Assembly (NCBI GenBank): GCA_000827325.1
Contig: KN832873.1
Coordinates: forward strand, 1,316,245 to 1,380,244
Origin: Oidiodendron maius Zn
Taxonomy: Eukaryota > Ascomycota > Leotiomycetes > Myxotrichaceae
Length of the DNA stretch: 64,000 bases
Direction of reading: 5' to 3'
Shown here: piece by piece, positions 53,368 through 64,000 of the stretch
Numbering within the stretch: position 1 is the stretch's first letter
How the letters are laid out: the number at the start of each line of letters is the position of its first letter
Notes under the pieces: model-generated
What the model was told of the DNA's origin: nothing
The model's input: the letters and a program-made list of their open reading frames with translations, nothing else
Database searches by the model: none
Made by a program: the position numbers and the translations under genes

Positions 53368-54887
53368 TCAGAGCTCTCTTCCACTCGCCTTCGTGGCCGT
53401 CTCGCTCTTTGAGTCCGTGTCTCCAACCTTCATATCTCCATACCAACCCAGCGCACCCAGTCTCTCAGATAGAATCGGATGAGAGAAATGATAACTTGCG
53501 TACATCCAGTCGGCATCCATAGTGCTGAGATTCTGGATCTGCAGCTTGATCAGAGAACGGGCAAGCTTGGTTGAGTAGCCCAACTTGAGTGCAAACTCAT
53601 CGGCCTGGAACTCATATCGTCGGCTGAGGATGTTCATGAGAAGCTTGATGACAGTATCCATAGGCGCCAGTGCATCAGAGAAGAGAATGAAACCGATTAT
53701 GATAGGAAATTCCTTGTGGAAGCCAAATGATTCATACAGCGACCGGTTATTGATGAAGACGGAGAACAAGGCAAAGATATAGAAGAAGTGGGCCTGTCAA
53801 ATATTAAAATAATGTCTGCTTAAAATAACAAAGGCCATCTTACCTGAGAAATCCCAAAGAGCTTCGTCGTGTGCCCAAGGCTCCAGTGCCCAAGTTCGTG
53901 TGCAAGGACGGCCACGACTTCTTCCGTCTCGCTCTTCTCAATCAAGGTATCGTAAATGACAATGTGCTTCTTCCATGGCATACCAAAGAAATATGCGTTG
54001 CTATGGGCACTCCTCTTGCTACCATCAATGACATGGAGTTCGTGGAGAGGGAACTTCAATCGTTGAGCAAGCGCTTCAACGCCAGTCTTCAGGTCGCCGG
54101 GTTCAAGAGGAGTAAGCTTGTTGAATAGAGGAAGGATCGTGATGGGGTAGATCGTGATCATAAATACTTGAAGTCCTGCACCAAATAGCCAGAGGTAGTA
54201 GAAGAATTTGTTACCAGTCTTCTGAACAATGGCCAGGAAACCAGCAAGGATGGGGGGTGCAAGAATGAATGCCAGCATTTGAGACTTCAGGATATCCATG
54301 ACAAAGAGCTTGGGAGTCTGTTTATTAAAGCCAAATTTCTCTTCCAAAACAAATGTATGGTAGACAGACGTCGGCAGAGATAGTACTTGCTGTATGACTA
54401 TGAATGAGAGGACGAAGACGATAGAGTGAGATATCTCTCCTGTAAATCGAGCTGGAGCGAATCTAAGCAGCCATGATCCTGTCAAGGTCCAGAGCTTCGG
54501 GAGGACGTCGAAATAGATAAATGCCGTATTTTGAATTTGACCGTAGAGACCGTTGATCAGAGAGTACTTTGCCTTCGCACGCCCATAGGCCTTCTGCTAG
54601 TTAGCATATCTGTTGCTGGTGCCTTCAAAGGCTCCACGCACCTGGCTCTTGTCAAAGACATCTTGAGACACTTCGTTCTGCAGAACCTTTGGGGGACGCG
54701 TCTGCTTCAATACCCGGTACTGGCGGAGAGAGAGAAAGCCCTCGAAGAGGTACTGCGCAATTGAAAATCCGACGATCAAGTTCTTCCAGGGAAAGAGTGG
54801 CCTGTCAAGCACACGCGCGAGGCGCTGAGGCTGTCAGCTGTTATAGCAAAGAGACACTGATCGGAAATCTACCTGGAGAATGTCCAT
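53368..54887 (-). CDS. STE24: CAAX prenyl protease STE24
   Basis: An ER/inner-nuclear-membrane zinc metalloprotease (M48A) that removes AAX from farnesylated CAAX proteins such as mating pheromones. Minus-strand exons are 54887..54873, 54830..54642, 54593..53844 and 53793..53368, 459 residues (yeast Ste24 has 453). The first exon is only five codons (MDILQ). The catalytic HExxH is in AVLAHELGHWSLGHTTK; a second zinc ligand lies in SRRYEFQADEFALKLG (the E-x-x-A-D motif). Further family blocks are RPLFPWKNLIVGFSIAQYL, LPTSVYHTFVLEEKFGFNKQ and GSKRSAHSNAYFFGMPWKKH. About seven membrane spans are visible. The third exon is preceded by CAGAAG, a NAGNAG acceptor, so an alternative form without one Lys (458 residues) is likely. 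Confidence 0.94.
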
Positions 54888-55425
54888 CTTGACGGGCTTG
54901 TTAGGAATGACCAAGAGAGATGGCCGTGGTCAGGGACGCGAGAGAGAGAGAGCAAAACCTGTTGCTCCGATAATAAAGATGTTCAGACAAATATATCTGT
55001 CCTTGCAGTCCGCAAGCAGCCTGATCCGAGTACAGCAAATCGCATAGCCGAACGCTAGGCTGAAAAAGAGCCGGAGTAAGAATGGACGTTTGCGGGCGAG
55101 GCTTAGCAAAAATTGTGGCACACCAAAGTGGTTCACTATTCATCGCGCCTGCTTATGATTACGATTCCGAGCAAAGAAATAGACGTTTCTCATCGCGGCA
55201 TTGGGAGTGCAAGCTTCCGTTTGATTTTAATTTAGTGCAGCTGTCCTACATATTGAGTTGGGTATCTAATTGAAGAGAAAGTAGTACAGACTCTCATGTG
55301 TTCCAAGTCTTATATAAACACTGGCATCTTACTTCCTGGCTAGCACTTCGGGGCCATGGTATTTTTGGAGATCACTCCCTCTGCCGTCCATTTCATGCCA
55401 GAGACGAGACAGTTGAGCAGAGGAA
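54888..55425. other. Intergenic, MSM1 3' end to STE24 promoter
   Basis: A 538-nt spacer between two minus-strand genes. Small frames encoding hydrophobic stretches (54,901-55,143) have no supporting features. Confidence 0.45.
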
Positions 55426-57281
55426 TCAGGTCTCCACTGATAGAGGAGGGAAAAGTGCATCCCAAGCGCCTTTTCCGACAGGTGCATTCGCCTCGCCGTA
55501 TGCCTCATCAGCTCCTAGCTGAGCATCTTGAAAGTTTCGGCGTGCCTTTTCAACCCCTATCATGTCGAGAAGTTGCGATGCTTTGCCAGGCATATACGGC
55601 TGTAAAAGAATGCCAGTGATGCGGATGGATTCCGCGGCGTAATATATCGTGCGCTCGACGCGCTTCTGCTCAGTTTCGCGGTCTTCCTCCTTTTTAGCCC
55701 TGACCCACGGCTCACTTATGTGCAGATATTTATTCGTCTATCATCGAATTAGTCTTTGTCTAGAGCGGGAGTCATATGCTATGCCTACCTCATATACCGT
55801 ATTCATAATGGCCTGTAGTGCTGCTCCAGGATTCAACTCCCTCATCTTCATGCTGACATCACCAGGAAGTGATCGCAACATATCAATCTGTTCAACCGTG
55901 CTCTTGTCAGGTTCTCGTAATTGCCCAGTACTCGCAGAGGTAACAGCATTTCGAACGCTCCAGATCTTCGGCCTTGTGACCCTGCTCACCAAGTTGCCAA
56001 GGCCGCCTTGGAGGGCCTTTTTGTACCTTTCCACAATGAAGTGGTTCCCATAGTCTGAATCATGCGAAATACCACCGTCATGAGCCAGATAAAATCGCAT
56101 CACATCAACACCGAATCTATCCAATGCAAAGAATGGATTAACCACATTCCCCGTAGATTTTGCCATTTTTTGACGGCCGAGTGTCCAGTGAGCATGAGTT
56201 AGGATCTGTTTTGGAGGCTCTATATCTAGAGCCATAAGGAAAGCAGGCCAGTAGATGCAGTGAAATCGAACTATATCCTTCCCAATGACTTGAACGTCTG
56301 CGGGCCAGCCTTCCGCGGTCTCTTTTCCTGGCGCCCAGGGATAACCAGCCTTGGTAATATAATTGATGAGAGCATCTAGCCACACATATATAGTCTGGCT
56401 CTCATCATCTGGAACACGAATTCCCCAGGTCAATCTTTCAACGGGTCGGGAAATAGACAAATCTTCCAGTCCTTCGGAAACCCACTTGACGACATCATTC
56501 ATCCGGGTTGCGGGTACGATGAAATCGGGGTTGGCTTTGTAAAAATCGAGCAGACGATCCTTAAATATTGATAGACGGAAGTGATAGTTTGCTTCTGATG
56601 TCCATTCCACCTCTTTTCCAGTCTCTTGCGAGGCCATGTAAGTCCTTCCTGTGAAAGGATCTAGTCGTTTCTCAATGGCAGTTTCGGGGTAAAAGGTTTC
56701 GTCGCTGACGCAGTACCACCCTTCATGCTTAGATTCATATATATAACCCCTATCCCTCAACATTAGCCAGAAGTACTGGACGGCTTCTTTGTGATCTTTG
56801 TCTGTTGTCCTGACAAAATGGTCATTTGATAACTCCGCTCGTTTTGCTAGAGATTTAAACGTTTCGGCTGTGAGGTCGCAGAACTCCTTTGGAGGTGTGC
56901 TTGCTTGTGCAGCCGCTCGTTGAATCTTCATGCCATGCTCATCCGTTCCTGTACAGAGAATTGCCTTCTCCCCATTTAAGACTTGCCATCGCTTGAGGAC
57001 GTCCGTGAGAACCATGGTATATAGATGACCAACATGAGGAGCTACATCAATCATTAGCAATTTCAAAATGCCAAAACTTGTATCTCCTTACCAGCATTAA
57101 CATAGAAGATAGGAGTGGTGATGTAAAACGGTTTACGACGAGAGCTTTGAGAGCTTGTAAATCTGACCCAGGAAGATACCTTCGTCCGACACGAGTTACA
57201 CATCCAATTGCCTGTGTTTGGCAGCAGCATTCGTGGCTGCCATCGAGTTGGAAATGTAGCGAGTAGAGTTCGCGCGTTCAT
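55426..57281 (-). CDS. MSM1: Mitochondrial methionyl-tRNA synthetase MSM1
   Basis: A class I aminoacyl-tRNA synthetase charging mitochondrial tRNA-Met. Minus-strand exons are 57281..57092, 57041..55789 and 55737..55426, 584 residues, with donors GTAAGG and GTAGGC and TAG acceptors. The first ~50 residues are basic, rich in Arg/Ser and poor in acidic residues (NARTLLATFPTRWQPRML), a good mitochondrial presequence. The catalytic core begins at KPFYITTPIFYVNAAPHVGH, whose HVGH is the HIGH motif rebuilt across the first junction. Other marks are LCTGTDEHGMKIQRAA, YVWLDALINYITK, the WPAFLMA block and KMAKSTGNVV, the KMSKS equivalent. The anticodon-binding helical domain ends with LQPYMPGKASQLLDMI and ALFPPLSVET. 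No zinc-knuckle cysteines are seen, as in the single-domain mitochondrial type. Confidence 0.95.
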
Positions 57282-57590
57282 TGTCTGTGAAACTGTTCAT
57301 TGAAGCTCGAACAAAGATGGAAGTATAGATTGCGGCAACCAAATTTCCAGAAACAAAAGCCGAGGCGGCCGCATAACCCGCAGCCGCACGCGTCGCGACC
57401 CGCAACCTTTAATATCATTTTCTTTCAGGCGGGCACTTACTTTTTGGTCATGACAAGTTCAAGCTAAGATACCAGTCATTAGACGTGGGCAAATGGCCAA
57501 GTCCAAATATTTGCTAACTTCTCTCGCCATTAACTGTTTCCACCTGTGATACATGCTGCCCCTCATCGAAAAGCTGGTCCACTTCCGATC
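57282..57590. promoter_or_regulatory. Short divergent promoter, MSM1 and Mtr2-like gene
   Basis: Only 309 nt separate the two start codons, so both genes share one bidirectional promoter. A Glu/Ala-rich minus-strand frame at 57,196-57,405 overlapping the MSM1 start is taken as chance. Confidence 0.6.
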
Positions 57591-58166
57591 ATGGCAGAAC
57601 CTGCAGACGACATCCAGGTCAAGATAGCAACAGATGGTACAGCAATTTACCCTAGTCGCAACTTCAACAGTTTACTAATACTATGACATTTTATAGCTGC
57701 CGAAAAGTTTGTCGAAAGCTATTACCCTTCGCTGAATAACGCAAAAGGTCGAGCTCATCTGACCGAATTCTATATAAGGCCGACCGAAGCGTCGCCTCTC
57801 CAAGCAGATATAACTCTAAACGGGAATACTGTGGCAGATCCGGCTCAACTACAGTCTATCTTTGAAAACCAAGTCTCGAAGGCTCATTACGACGTACAAT
57901 CTTTCGATTGCCAGGTTATAAACACGAATTACAATGTTGGGATAAACGAAACTATGTTCGCCCCAAATAAAGACGGAAAAAAAATGAGCATATTGGTTAT
58001 GGTTAATGGAAGTGTAAAGTACTTCAGAGATAATACAGACGGCGAGATAAGAGGCTTCACAGAAACGCTCGTGCTAGTTCCAAACTTCGAGGCTCATGGA
58101 CCGAAGTCGCCAAAGGGTGCCAAAAAATGGCTGATCCAGAGTCAGACATTCAGGCTGGTATTATAA
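57591..58166 (+). CDS. MTR2: NTF2-like mRNA export factor Mtr2
   Basis: A 171-residue NTF2-fold protein. Mtr2 (p15/NXT1 counterpart) pairs with Mex67 to carry mRNA and pre-ribosomes through nuclear pores. The model is join(57591..57636,57697..58166), with donor GTACAG, a TTACTAATA branch and a TAG acceptor, giving ATDAAEKFVESYYPSLN. NTF2-like elements are the N-terminal helix AAEKFVESYYPSLN, FYIRPTEASPLQADITLNGN, the Q-rich loop LQSIFENQVSKAHYDVQSFD, and the strands MSILVMVNGSVKYF and RGFTETLVLVPN. The Tyr-Tyr-Pro-Ser helix and the length fit fungal Mtr2 better than NTF2 itself, which is about 125 residues. It could still be a related NTF2-domain protein. Confidence 0.8.
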
Positions 58167-60850
58167 ATACATTAAGAGGAGGAGACGAGGGTTTCTTTGG
58201 GTTTTGAAACAAAGAGCTGTTATCTGTGGCGATAGAGTTTCATCTGGATGTCCAGATGCAATGCCACGATAGGTGCATTTAACCTTGGACATGTGGTATG
58301 AGCCAATATGTCCTGTCGTCCTCTATTAATTTATACGTTCTTGCACTACATTAAGGCTTCTATAAGGATGCAATTTTCTATGATGCCTTCTGACACTATT
58401 CTATCTTTTACAATTCGCTCTTATATTTGATCTCCAAGGCGGCAGCTACGCGTTTTCACATCATTTTGTTTCACCGTGACAAGGCTCTTTAACCCCGGCC
58501 TTAACCCGCAACTTCAACTCAAAACATTGTCATTTTCCTCTTATCTTAAGGTTGAATACAAATCTCTGGCACCGTGGAGTTACATCTATCAACAACAGTT
58601 GCCTCACTTTCAATTATTACTACATCTTCAATCGCTATTCGTCTACGTCTAGACATTCTCACCTGCTACCACACCTATATCTACATCTCCACATACACAA
58701 TTACGGTAACTGCGTGTGCCTAATCCTTCAGTATCTGACGTCTTTGCCACAGCGTTGACTACATACAATCGACAATGAAGCTTCCAGAAGGATTACTCAC
58801 CATCAAAGGCGCAAAGGCTACCTAGGTAGTGAGCCTGCGGGGTGGCGATGGCCGCTTAGACAGGGCAGGAAGGTGTCTACAGAGTACATAGATTTCAATG
58901 GAGGCAACGAAGGCTTGACGAGCGCCCAAAGAGTGGAGTGTATTCTTCGATACGATAATGCGGAATTTCGGCGGCTAAACGCGTGGAATTCACGCGTTGG
59001 CAAATATATTATCTAGCATTATATTTACGGCCTGACTCATGCTGTTCAATGTATAGCTTTAGTTATGGAAGAATATCCTTTCCCAGTTAGACTCGTGGCT
59101 GATAGTCTCACATCATACCGATCTGATGTTACAAATTACGATGAGACTATCGTGAGAGGCAGACAGATGCCTTAGAATCCTCTTGCCTAGTATAAGACTT
59201 ATTGGTCAGCATTATTCCACCTTTACTATAGTGAGCAACACCTAGTTAACTATTCAAAGGTTAGACGATGCCAATAATCTAGAGAGGCCCTTTACAAGTA
59301 GGGAATGAAGAAGGACAGCTAGCCGTATTGTCGACCTGGTATTTAGTCTGCTGCTAGTAATATCACATTTGACTTTATTGCAATAATCGCCAAGGAAGAA
59401 AGCATCAGAAGAGTATATAGAGCAAGGAAGTTAAACCGACCTTGATCTCGCTAACAGCGAGGCAGAGTGATTTATGCTGAGAGCTCTCCCGCCTCACCCA
59501 ATCACCCGCCCTCACCTGAGCTGGGTGAGCAGATTAGGCAGTGCCGCTCTAAGCCTCTCAGCGCCGCCGCCCCAGGCAGACCTCGAGTATCCCCTCGTCC
59601 TGCCTTGACTACAAGTGCTAAATAGGACAATACAATAACAATTCCAACAAGAGCCTTCGACTATGCGACTGCCCCCCCTTGACTACTCGACTTACTCCGT
59701 CTATAACAGCCCCCGAGGTAGTGCCGCCAACAAAAGAGGCGTCCAAAGGCATTTGGAACTTACCGATATGGGAGCGTCATTAAAAAAGAATCAGGACCCC
59801 TGGATTTTCTACTCCCAATTATCTGCATGGCGCTAGCACAAATCTTCGTCATTGACGAGCCTCTAGCTGGCCGAATTTCACTAGCCCGACGAGTTAGCGA
59901 TGATGCTCCTACGAGGCATCCTCCTCGCGTAGCCTCACTTCACTTCAATCACAGGAAGGAGCGTGGTCGTACAAAGCATAGACCACAATAATATAAACTG
60001 CTAAGAAGCGCCAGGCAAGCTCGCACTTAGCGGTGATGAAGATGCAGGAGATGCAACCCAGGAATGATATCTCCTAGGTGCATTTTCCTACGCTTTGTGT
60101 GCTCCTGGGAGCCTTCTCCTAGGAGAATACTCCACGGTGCGTATGGATATAACAACGGCGTGTCAGGAATATGTAATTTTCTATGATACCTCGACTAAAA
60201 ATTTCCAACAAGCAGTGAAAACCCTCTACTCAATTCCTCACTCTCTCCTATTTTCAATATGTTATCCACAACAAGAAAGCGCTACCTACCCATGCAGCCA
60301 CATAAAATATCCACCAGCCAGACCACGATGGCCAGGTCAAATCAGCATGTATGGGCACAACCTGGAAAGAGCAACGTCAAAACAGAATTCCCAGACTCTA
60401 GAACATGGATGAGCAGACAGCAAATGCACAACATGGCTGCGTGCCTTAGCAAAAGAAACTGAACGGCCTAAGCTAGTCACTTTCAGCCTCGCAGGGGCTA
60501 GGTAAAGCCCAGTGGCATCTCAGAAACAGAAGTGACTGCAGGGGATTTGGTCACAAACGGGCTGGCAGGGGTTGTTAGTGACATGAGGCTCGTCTGCCAA
60601 AAAGACACAAAGCGAGATGCTCATTGCGCGACATCGCGAGTGCGACGTACAGGAGAGCAATTGGTCACACCAGCGGCATGACGACGTCTGAATTGCCTCT
60701 TGCGGATATTTCTTTTGGACCACTATCGTTTGTAGCAGTAGCTGGTACCGCGATATGCAGGAGAGTCAACTCCAAGGGCCAGTGATGTTGGGGCCATGGT
60801 GTTGCTTACCTCGTATGAGATAAAGCACTCTGGCAAGCACTAAATCTGAG
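58167..60850. other. Gene-poor, repeat-like region
   Basis: After the Mtr2-like gene no reading frame has recognisable domains or plausible splicing. The sequence alternates AT-rich and GC-rich patches and includes nested inverted repeats at 59,101-59,151. Frames at 60,095-60,412 and 60,520-60,723 (minus) have no supporting features. Decayed mobile DNA is likely, but I cannot name a family or its limits. Confidence 0.45.
59101..59151. repeat. Nested inverted repeats
   Basis: A perfect 10-bp inverted repeat (GATAGTCTCA at 59,101-59,110; TGAGACTATC at 59,142-59,151) encloses a second 5-bp pair (CATCA at 59,111, TGATG at 59,124). It could form a hairpin; its function is unknown. Confidence 0.6.
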
Positions 60851-61520
60851 GCCACTGTCGGGATGATGGGACGAGACCAACCAACTACCTAAAAAATAAA
60901 ACAGGTTGCATCAGCAAAGCTGATGACTTGCAGGGACCTCATAGGCAAAGGGTCTCGTCACTGGGAAACAAGTCCCCTCTGAGTTACCACAGTTCGTTTT
61001 AATCATTGGAATTACACCCTGGGGAGACCTGCCTTTTATCGTCGATGATGAATCTCCATGACAGGAGCGCGAGTAATGCCTTGTCTGTGCCTCTAGGGAG
61101 AAGACATGGGATTTGAAATAACTGAGGCGACTTGATGAAAAGAGGAGGGCAAAGCTGCTGGCGAACAAAACGATGAACCAAGTGGCCGCTGACGGGATGA
61201 TGGGACGAGACCAACCAACTACCTAAAAAATAAAAAGGCTGCATCAGCAAAGCTGATGACTTGCAGGGACCTCATAGGCGATGGGCCTCGTCACTGGGGA
61301 ACAAGTCCCCTCTGAGTTACCACATACATTTTAATCATTGGAATTACACACTGGGAGACCTGCCTTTTATCGTCGATGATGAACCTCCATGACAGGAGCG
61401 CGAGTAATGCCTTGTCTGTGCCCCTAGGGAGAAGACATGGGATTTGAAATAACTGAGGCGACTTGATGAAAAGAGGAGGGCAAAGCCGCTCGCGAACAAA
61501 ACAAAGCGATGAACCAAGTG
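60851..61520. repeat. Tandem duplication of a 334-bp unit
   Basis: Copy A, 60,851-61,184, and copy B, 61,185-61,520, align along their full length with few substitutions and small indels. Shared landmarks, for example ACGAGACCAACCAACTACC and GAGTAATGCCTTGTCTGTGC, recur 334 bp or slightly less apart, the small drift coming from indels. The unit has no open frame shared by both copies over its full length, so it is a non-coding or decayed duplication. Confidence 0.9.
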
Positions 61521-62863
61521 GTCACTAGAAGCGTGAGGATGCGATCTTTGCTCGAGTAGGAAGATGAGTGTCTCAAGAAATACTGTCCGTTGTTGGGATC
61601 GAAGCATGAGCCATCTGGACGGCAGAGGAGAGAAATCCAGCCAGAAATCAAATAGGCAAAGAAACTATTAAAGCGAGATAGCAGGGCGTCGACGATTGAT
61701 GCTACGTAAAAGTGCTGCAGATCAGCGTTTGAAAGCTTGACATAGTGAAAAGGCGGGCGAAGAAGCGATGGATATGAGGGTCGACGAGAATGACAAGAAG
61801 AGAAGAAGAATATGAATATGGGAGCTGGCAGAGTATCTTTAAATACGTTTGGCCTAGAAACCTCATCGTGGCTACTTCTTTTAACTTGGCCGTTCCTGCT
61901 TTTTCAGATTTCTATTTCTCCTGTCGAGAAACGGCGCTGGGCTTCTACCTTAAGTGAAGTAGAATGAGGTATCTCTGGACGGACTTGCACCTTCTCTCGC
62001 ATCTAAAATCACGGCAAGTGGCTATTGTTTATTTACTCCCAAATCCCGTGCTATAAATAAGTATAGACGGCTATAGTCACAAGATGGGCAGGAATAACTT
62101 GAAGTCGTAAAGTAAGGTCAATAACGATGTCACTTGTTAGCCATAGTTTTATCAAAAGGCGACTGCCTCACGATAGATACTTGCACAGCAGCAAGGATAA
62201 TCTATAGCCGTTGCATTTTACAGATTTTATTCTTGCCCACTACAAAAAATTGAATCATTGCTAGCTATACATCTGGCAAACAAATGATATACGAGCCTTC
62301 CTTGCCTAAGTTAATTCGTTAAGTGCTATCTGCGCCGCATAAGATTACATTCTGCAAACCCCCACAATCACAAATCTAAATTTTTCTTCATTGCGCGATA
62401 GTTAGTAGTGTAGATTTATCTCAATTATTTTGTGTTGTGCGGAATTCGATGTGCAGAACCAATACACAGAGCGGCTGAACTATGCTCAACTGCAGAGTAC
62501 TTGTACGATGTGTTTGGAGCCGCACTTCTTGTGCTTGATTCAAGAAGAAAAACAAAAGGATTACGATCGGTCCTGGGGTGCTTGCACCTGTTTCAAAATG
62601 AAATAAGGCCCAGGCTTTTGCTCGAAACGGAGGCTAAGGTTATATCGCTCCTTTGCCGAATGCGGCAACTTCTAATATCATCTGCTTCCTGGCTTTCAAA
62701 CACCTCCTCATTCCCGCTTTTGACCGGTACTGTGCTAGGTTTGCTTCTAACTCATTTACTTGCCCCTGCGCTGGACAAAACCCATATGCTGCTGTATCCG
62801 CCAAGAATGAACTGGCTTATGAAAAGCCAGTAGTCTTCCCCTAGGGTGAAGCCTAAGGGAGGC
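61521..62863. other. AT-rich region without recognised gene
   Basis: The part at 61,424-61,850, read on the minus strand, has a TATTTAAAG box, a pyrimidine-rich leader and a short frame overlapping copy B, which may be the start of a decayed gene. A plus-strand frame at 62,432-62,833 has no domain features. Neither is called as a gene. Confidence 0.4.
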
Positions 62864-62955
62864 GGCCAGAGCTGGGCCAACCAGCAACCCTCACATTCAA
62901 TCAAGTTGAAAGACTTTTGGGACTGCCGGGCGCACGACCACTGCGCCATCCGGCC
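62863..62955 (-). other. tRNA-like sequence (tRNA pseudogene or SINE head)
   Basis: On the minus strand the ends pair as a 7-bp acceptor stem (GGCCGGA with TCTGGCC, one G-T pair). The next part has TGGCGCAGTGG, close to the Pol III A box, with a 4-bp D stem (GCGC/GCGC). Near the 3' end a 5-bp T stem (GCTGG/CCAGC) encloses a shortened 5-nt loop that has lost the TTCGA core of the B box. The middle does not form an anticodon stem but contains a TTCAA/TTGAA hairpin. It is therefore tRNA-derived but not a normal tRNA. Confidence 0.5.
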
Positions 62956-63387
62956 ACATCGGTAGTAAAGAGTGACAATATATTTGAGTCAGTATCATTC
63001 ATGGCGGTTATTCCTATGACGGGCAGCTCTAGCACTTGAAAATGCTATGCGTTCTAAGAAGTCTCGCAGCGTTTGTAATAGTCCGGCGCCATAGCCACTA
63101 ATATCTGAAGAAGGTTAAAAAACTCATCCAAGACCCAGAGAAAATGGAGCAAGAAAATCTTGAGCTACAAGTAAGAGTCCATTTTCAAGCGTTGAATACT
63201 TGTACAAGAGCTTCCAAAAACTGACTAGAGTTCCTATTAGGCGAAACTTGATGCCCTTAATAGCAATGAAGGAGAATTTTAAATTGCTTGCGATGCGCAA
63301 GCAGGTCAATTGGATAGTCATGTGGACAGGCTATTTACAATATGCATCCTGTCCATCCTTCTCTGGCAGCAAGACAGTCTCCAATTA
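62956..63387. other. Sequence up to the assembly gap
   Basis: No gene or RNA is recognised in the last 430 nt of real sequence; short frames only. Confidence 0.5.
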
Positions 63388-64000
63388 NNNNNNNNNNNNN
63401 NNNNNNNNNNNNNNNNNNNNNNNNNNNNNNNNNNNNNNNNNNNNNNNNNNNNNNNNNNNNNNNNNNNNNNNNNNNNNNNNNNNNNNNNNNNNNNNNNNNN
63501 NNNNNNNNNNNNNNNNNNNNNNNNNNNNNNNNNNNNNNNNNNNNNNNNNNNNNNNNNNNNNNNNNNNNNNNNNNNNNNNNNNNNNNNNNNNNNNNNNNNN
63601 NNNNNNNNNNNNNNNNNNNNNNNNNNNNNNNNNNNNNNNNNNNNNNNNNNNNNNNNNNNNNNNNNNNNNNNNNNNNNNNNNNNNNNNNNNNNNNNNNNNN
63701 NNNNNNNNNNNNNNNNNNNNNNNNNNNNNNNNNNNNNNNNNNNNNNNNNNNNNNNNNNNNNNNNNNNNNNNNNNNNNNNNNNNNNNNNNNNNNNNNNNNN
63801 NNNNNNNNNNNNNNNNNNNNNNNNNNNNNNNNNNNNNNNNNNNNNNNNNNNNNNNNNNNNNNNNNNNNNNNNNNNNNNNNNNNNNNNNNNNNNNNNNNNN
63901 NNNNNNNNNNNNNNNNNNNNNNNNNNNNNNNNNNNNNNNNNNNNNNNNNNNNNNNNNNNNNNNNNNNNNNNNNNNNNNNNNNNNNNNNNNNNNNNNNNNN
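63388..64000. other. Assembly gap (run of N)
   Basis: All bases are N to the end of the window, so this is a scaffold gap of at least 613 positions. Confidence 0.99.

Noticed and set aside
61424-61651. 75-codon minus-strand frame partly inside the tandem duplication
   Set aside because: A promoter-like stretch precedes it, but no complete gene or family could be recognised, so it stays a note.
62432-62833. 133-codon plus-strand frame near the gap
   Set aside because: No recognisable domain, Leu-rich by composition, and an overlapping frame is equally open.
1-64000. CRISPR arrays, bacterial operons or riboswitches
   Set aside because: Introns and gene content show nuclear fungal DNA; no regularly spaced direct repeats were seen.

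Overview
The window is nuclear DNA from a filamentous ascomycete (Pezizomycotina, probably Eurotiomycetes). Short introns of roughly 45-195 nt with GTRNGT donors, CTRAY-like branch points and YAG or AAG acceptors interrupt most genes. Gene content also fits: Atg1, Ies1, an Irc20/SHPRH-like helicase, a DUF1996-WSC protein, a Dal5-type permease and F-box proteins. No species is claimed. Exon joins were worked out by hand from reading frame and splice signals.

Layout. 1-8.6 kb: 3' end of the Pol III stalk subunit RPC17, the proteasome lid subunit RPN6, a long AT-hook protein (minus strand) and a GA4-desaturase/AsaB-like oxidoreductase. 9-16 kb, all minus: a SET-domain methyltransferase, a hypothetical gene and a nuclear F-box protein. 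17-26 kb: an MFS permease, GPI mannosyltransferase GPI10 and the autophagy kinase ATG1, the last two sharing a long divergent upstream region. 27-39 kb: a CobW/Zng1-type metallochaperone GTPase, a secreted DUF1996-WSC protein, a C-tail-anchored hypothetical and a GNAT acetyltransferase. 39-51 kb: an SNF2-RING helicase/E3, mitoribosomal mS41, a basic-region protein without a leucine zipper, and the INO80 subunit IES1. 52-58 kb: a probable Pol I A14/Ker1-like subunit, the CAAX protease STE24, mitochondrial methionyl-tRNA synthetase MSM1 and the mRNA export factor Mtr2.

From about 58.2 kb to the assembly gap at 63,388 no convincing gene is visible. This stretch holds a 334-bp tandem duplication, nested hairpins and a tRNA-like sequence that may be a SINE head. 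It looks like a repeat-rich boundary next to the gap.

The genes are mostly independent housekeeping functions: transcription, proteasome, chromatin, GPI anchors, autophagy, prenyl-protein processing and mitochondrial translation. They do not form a metabolic cluster. I found no clear new multi-gene system. The best leads are apparent frame breaks near the ends of two neighbouring genes (one at a perfect 7-bp tandem duplication), the zipper-less bZIP-like protein, the 31-residue repeats between two AT-hooks, and the tRNA-like element by the gap.
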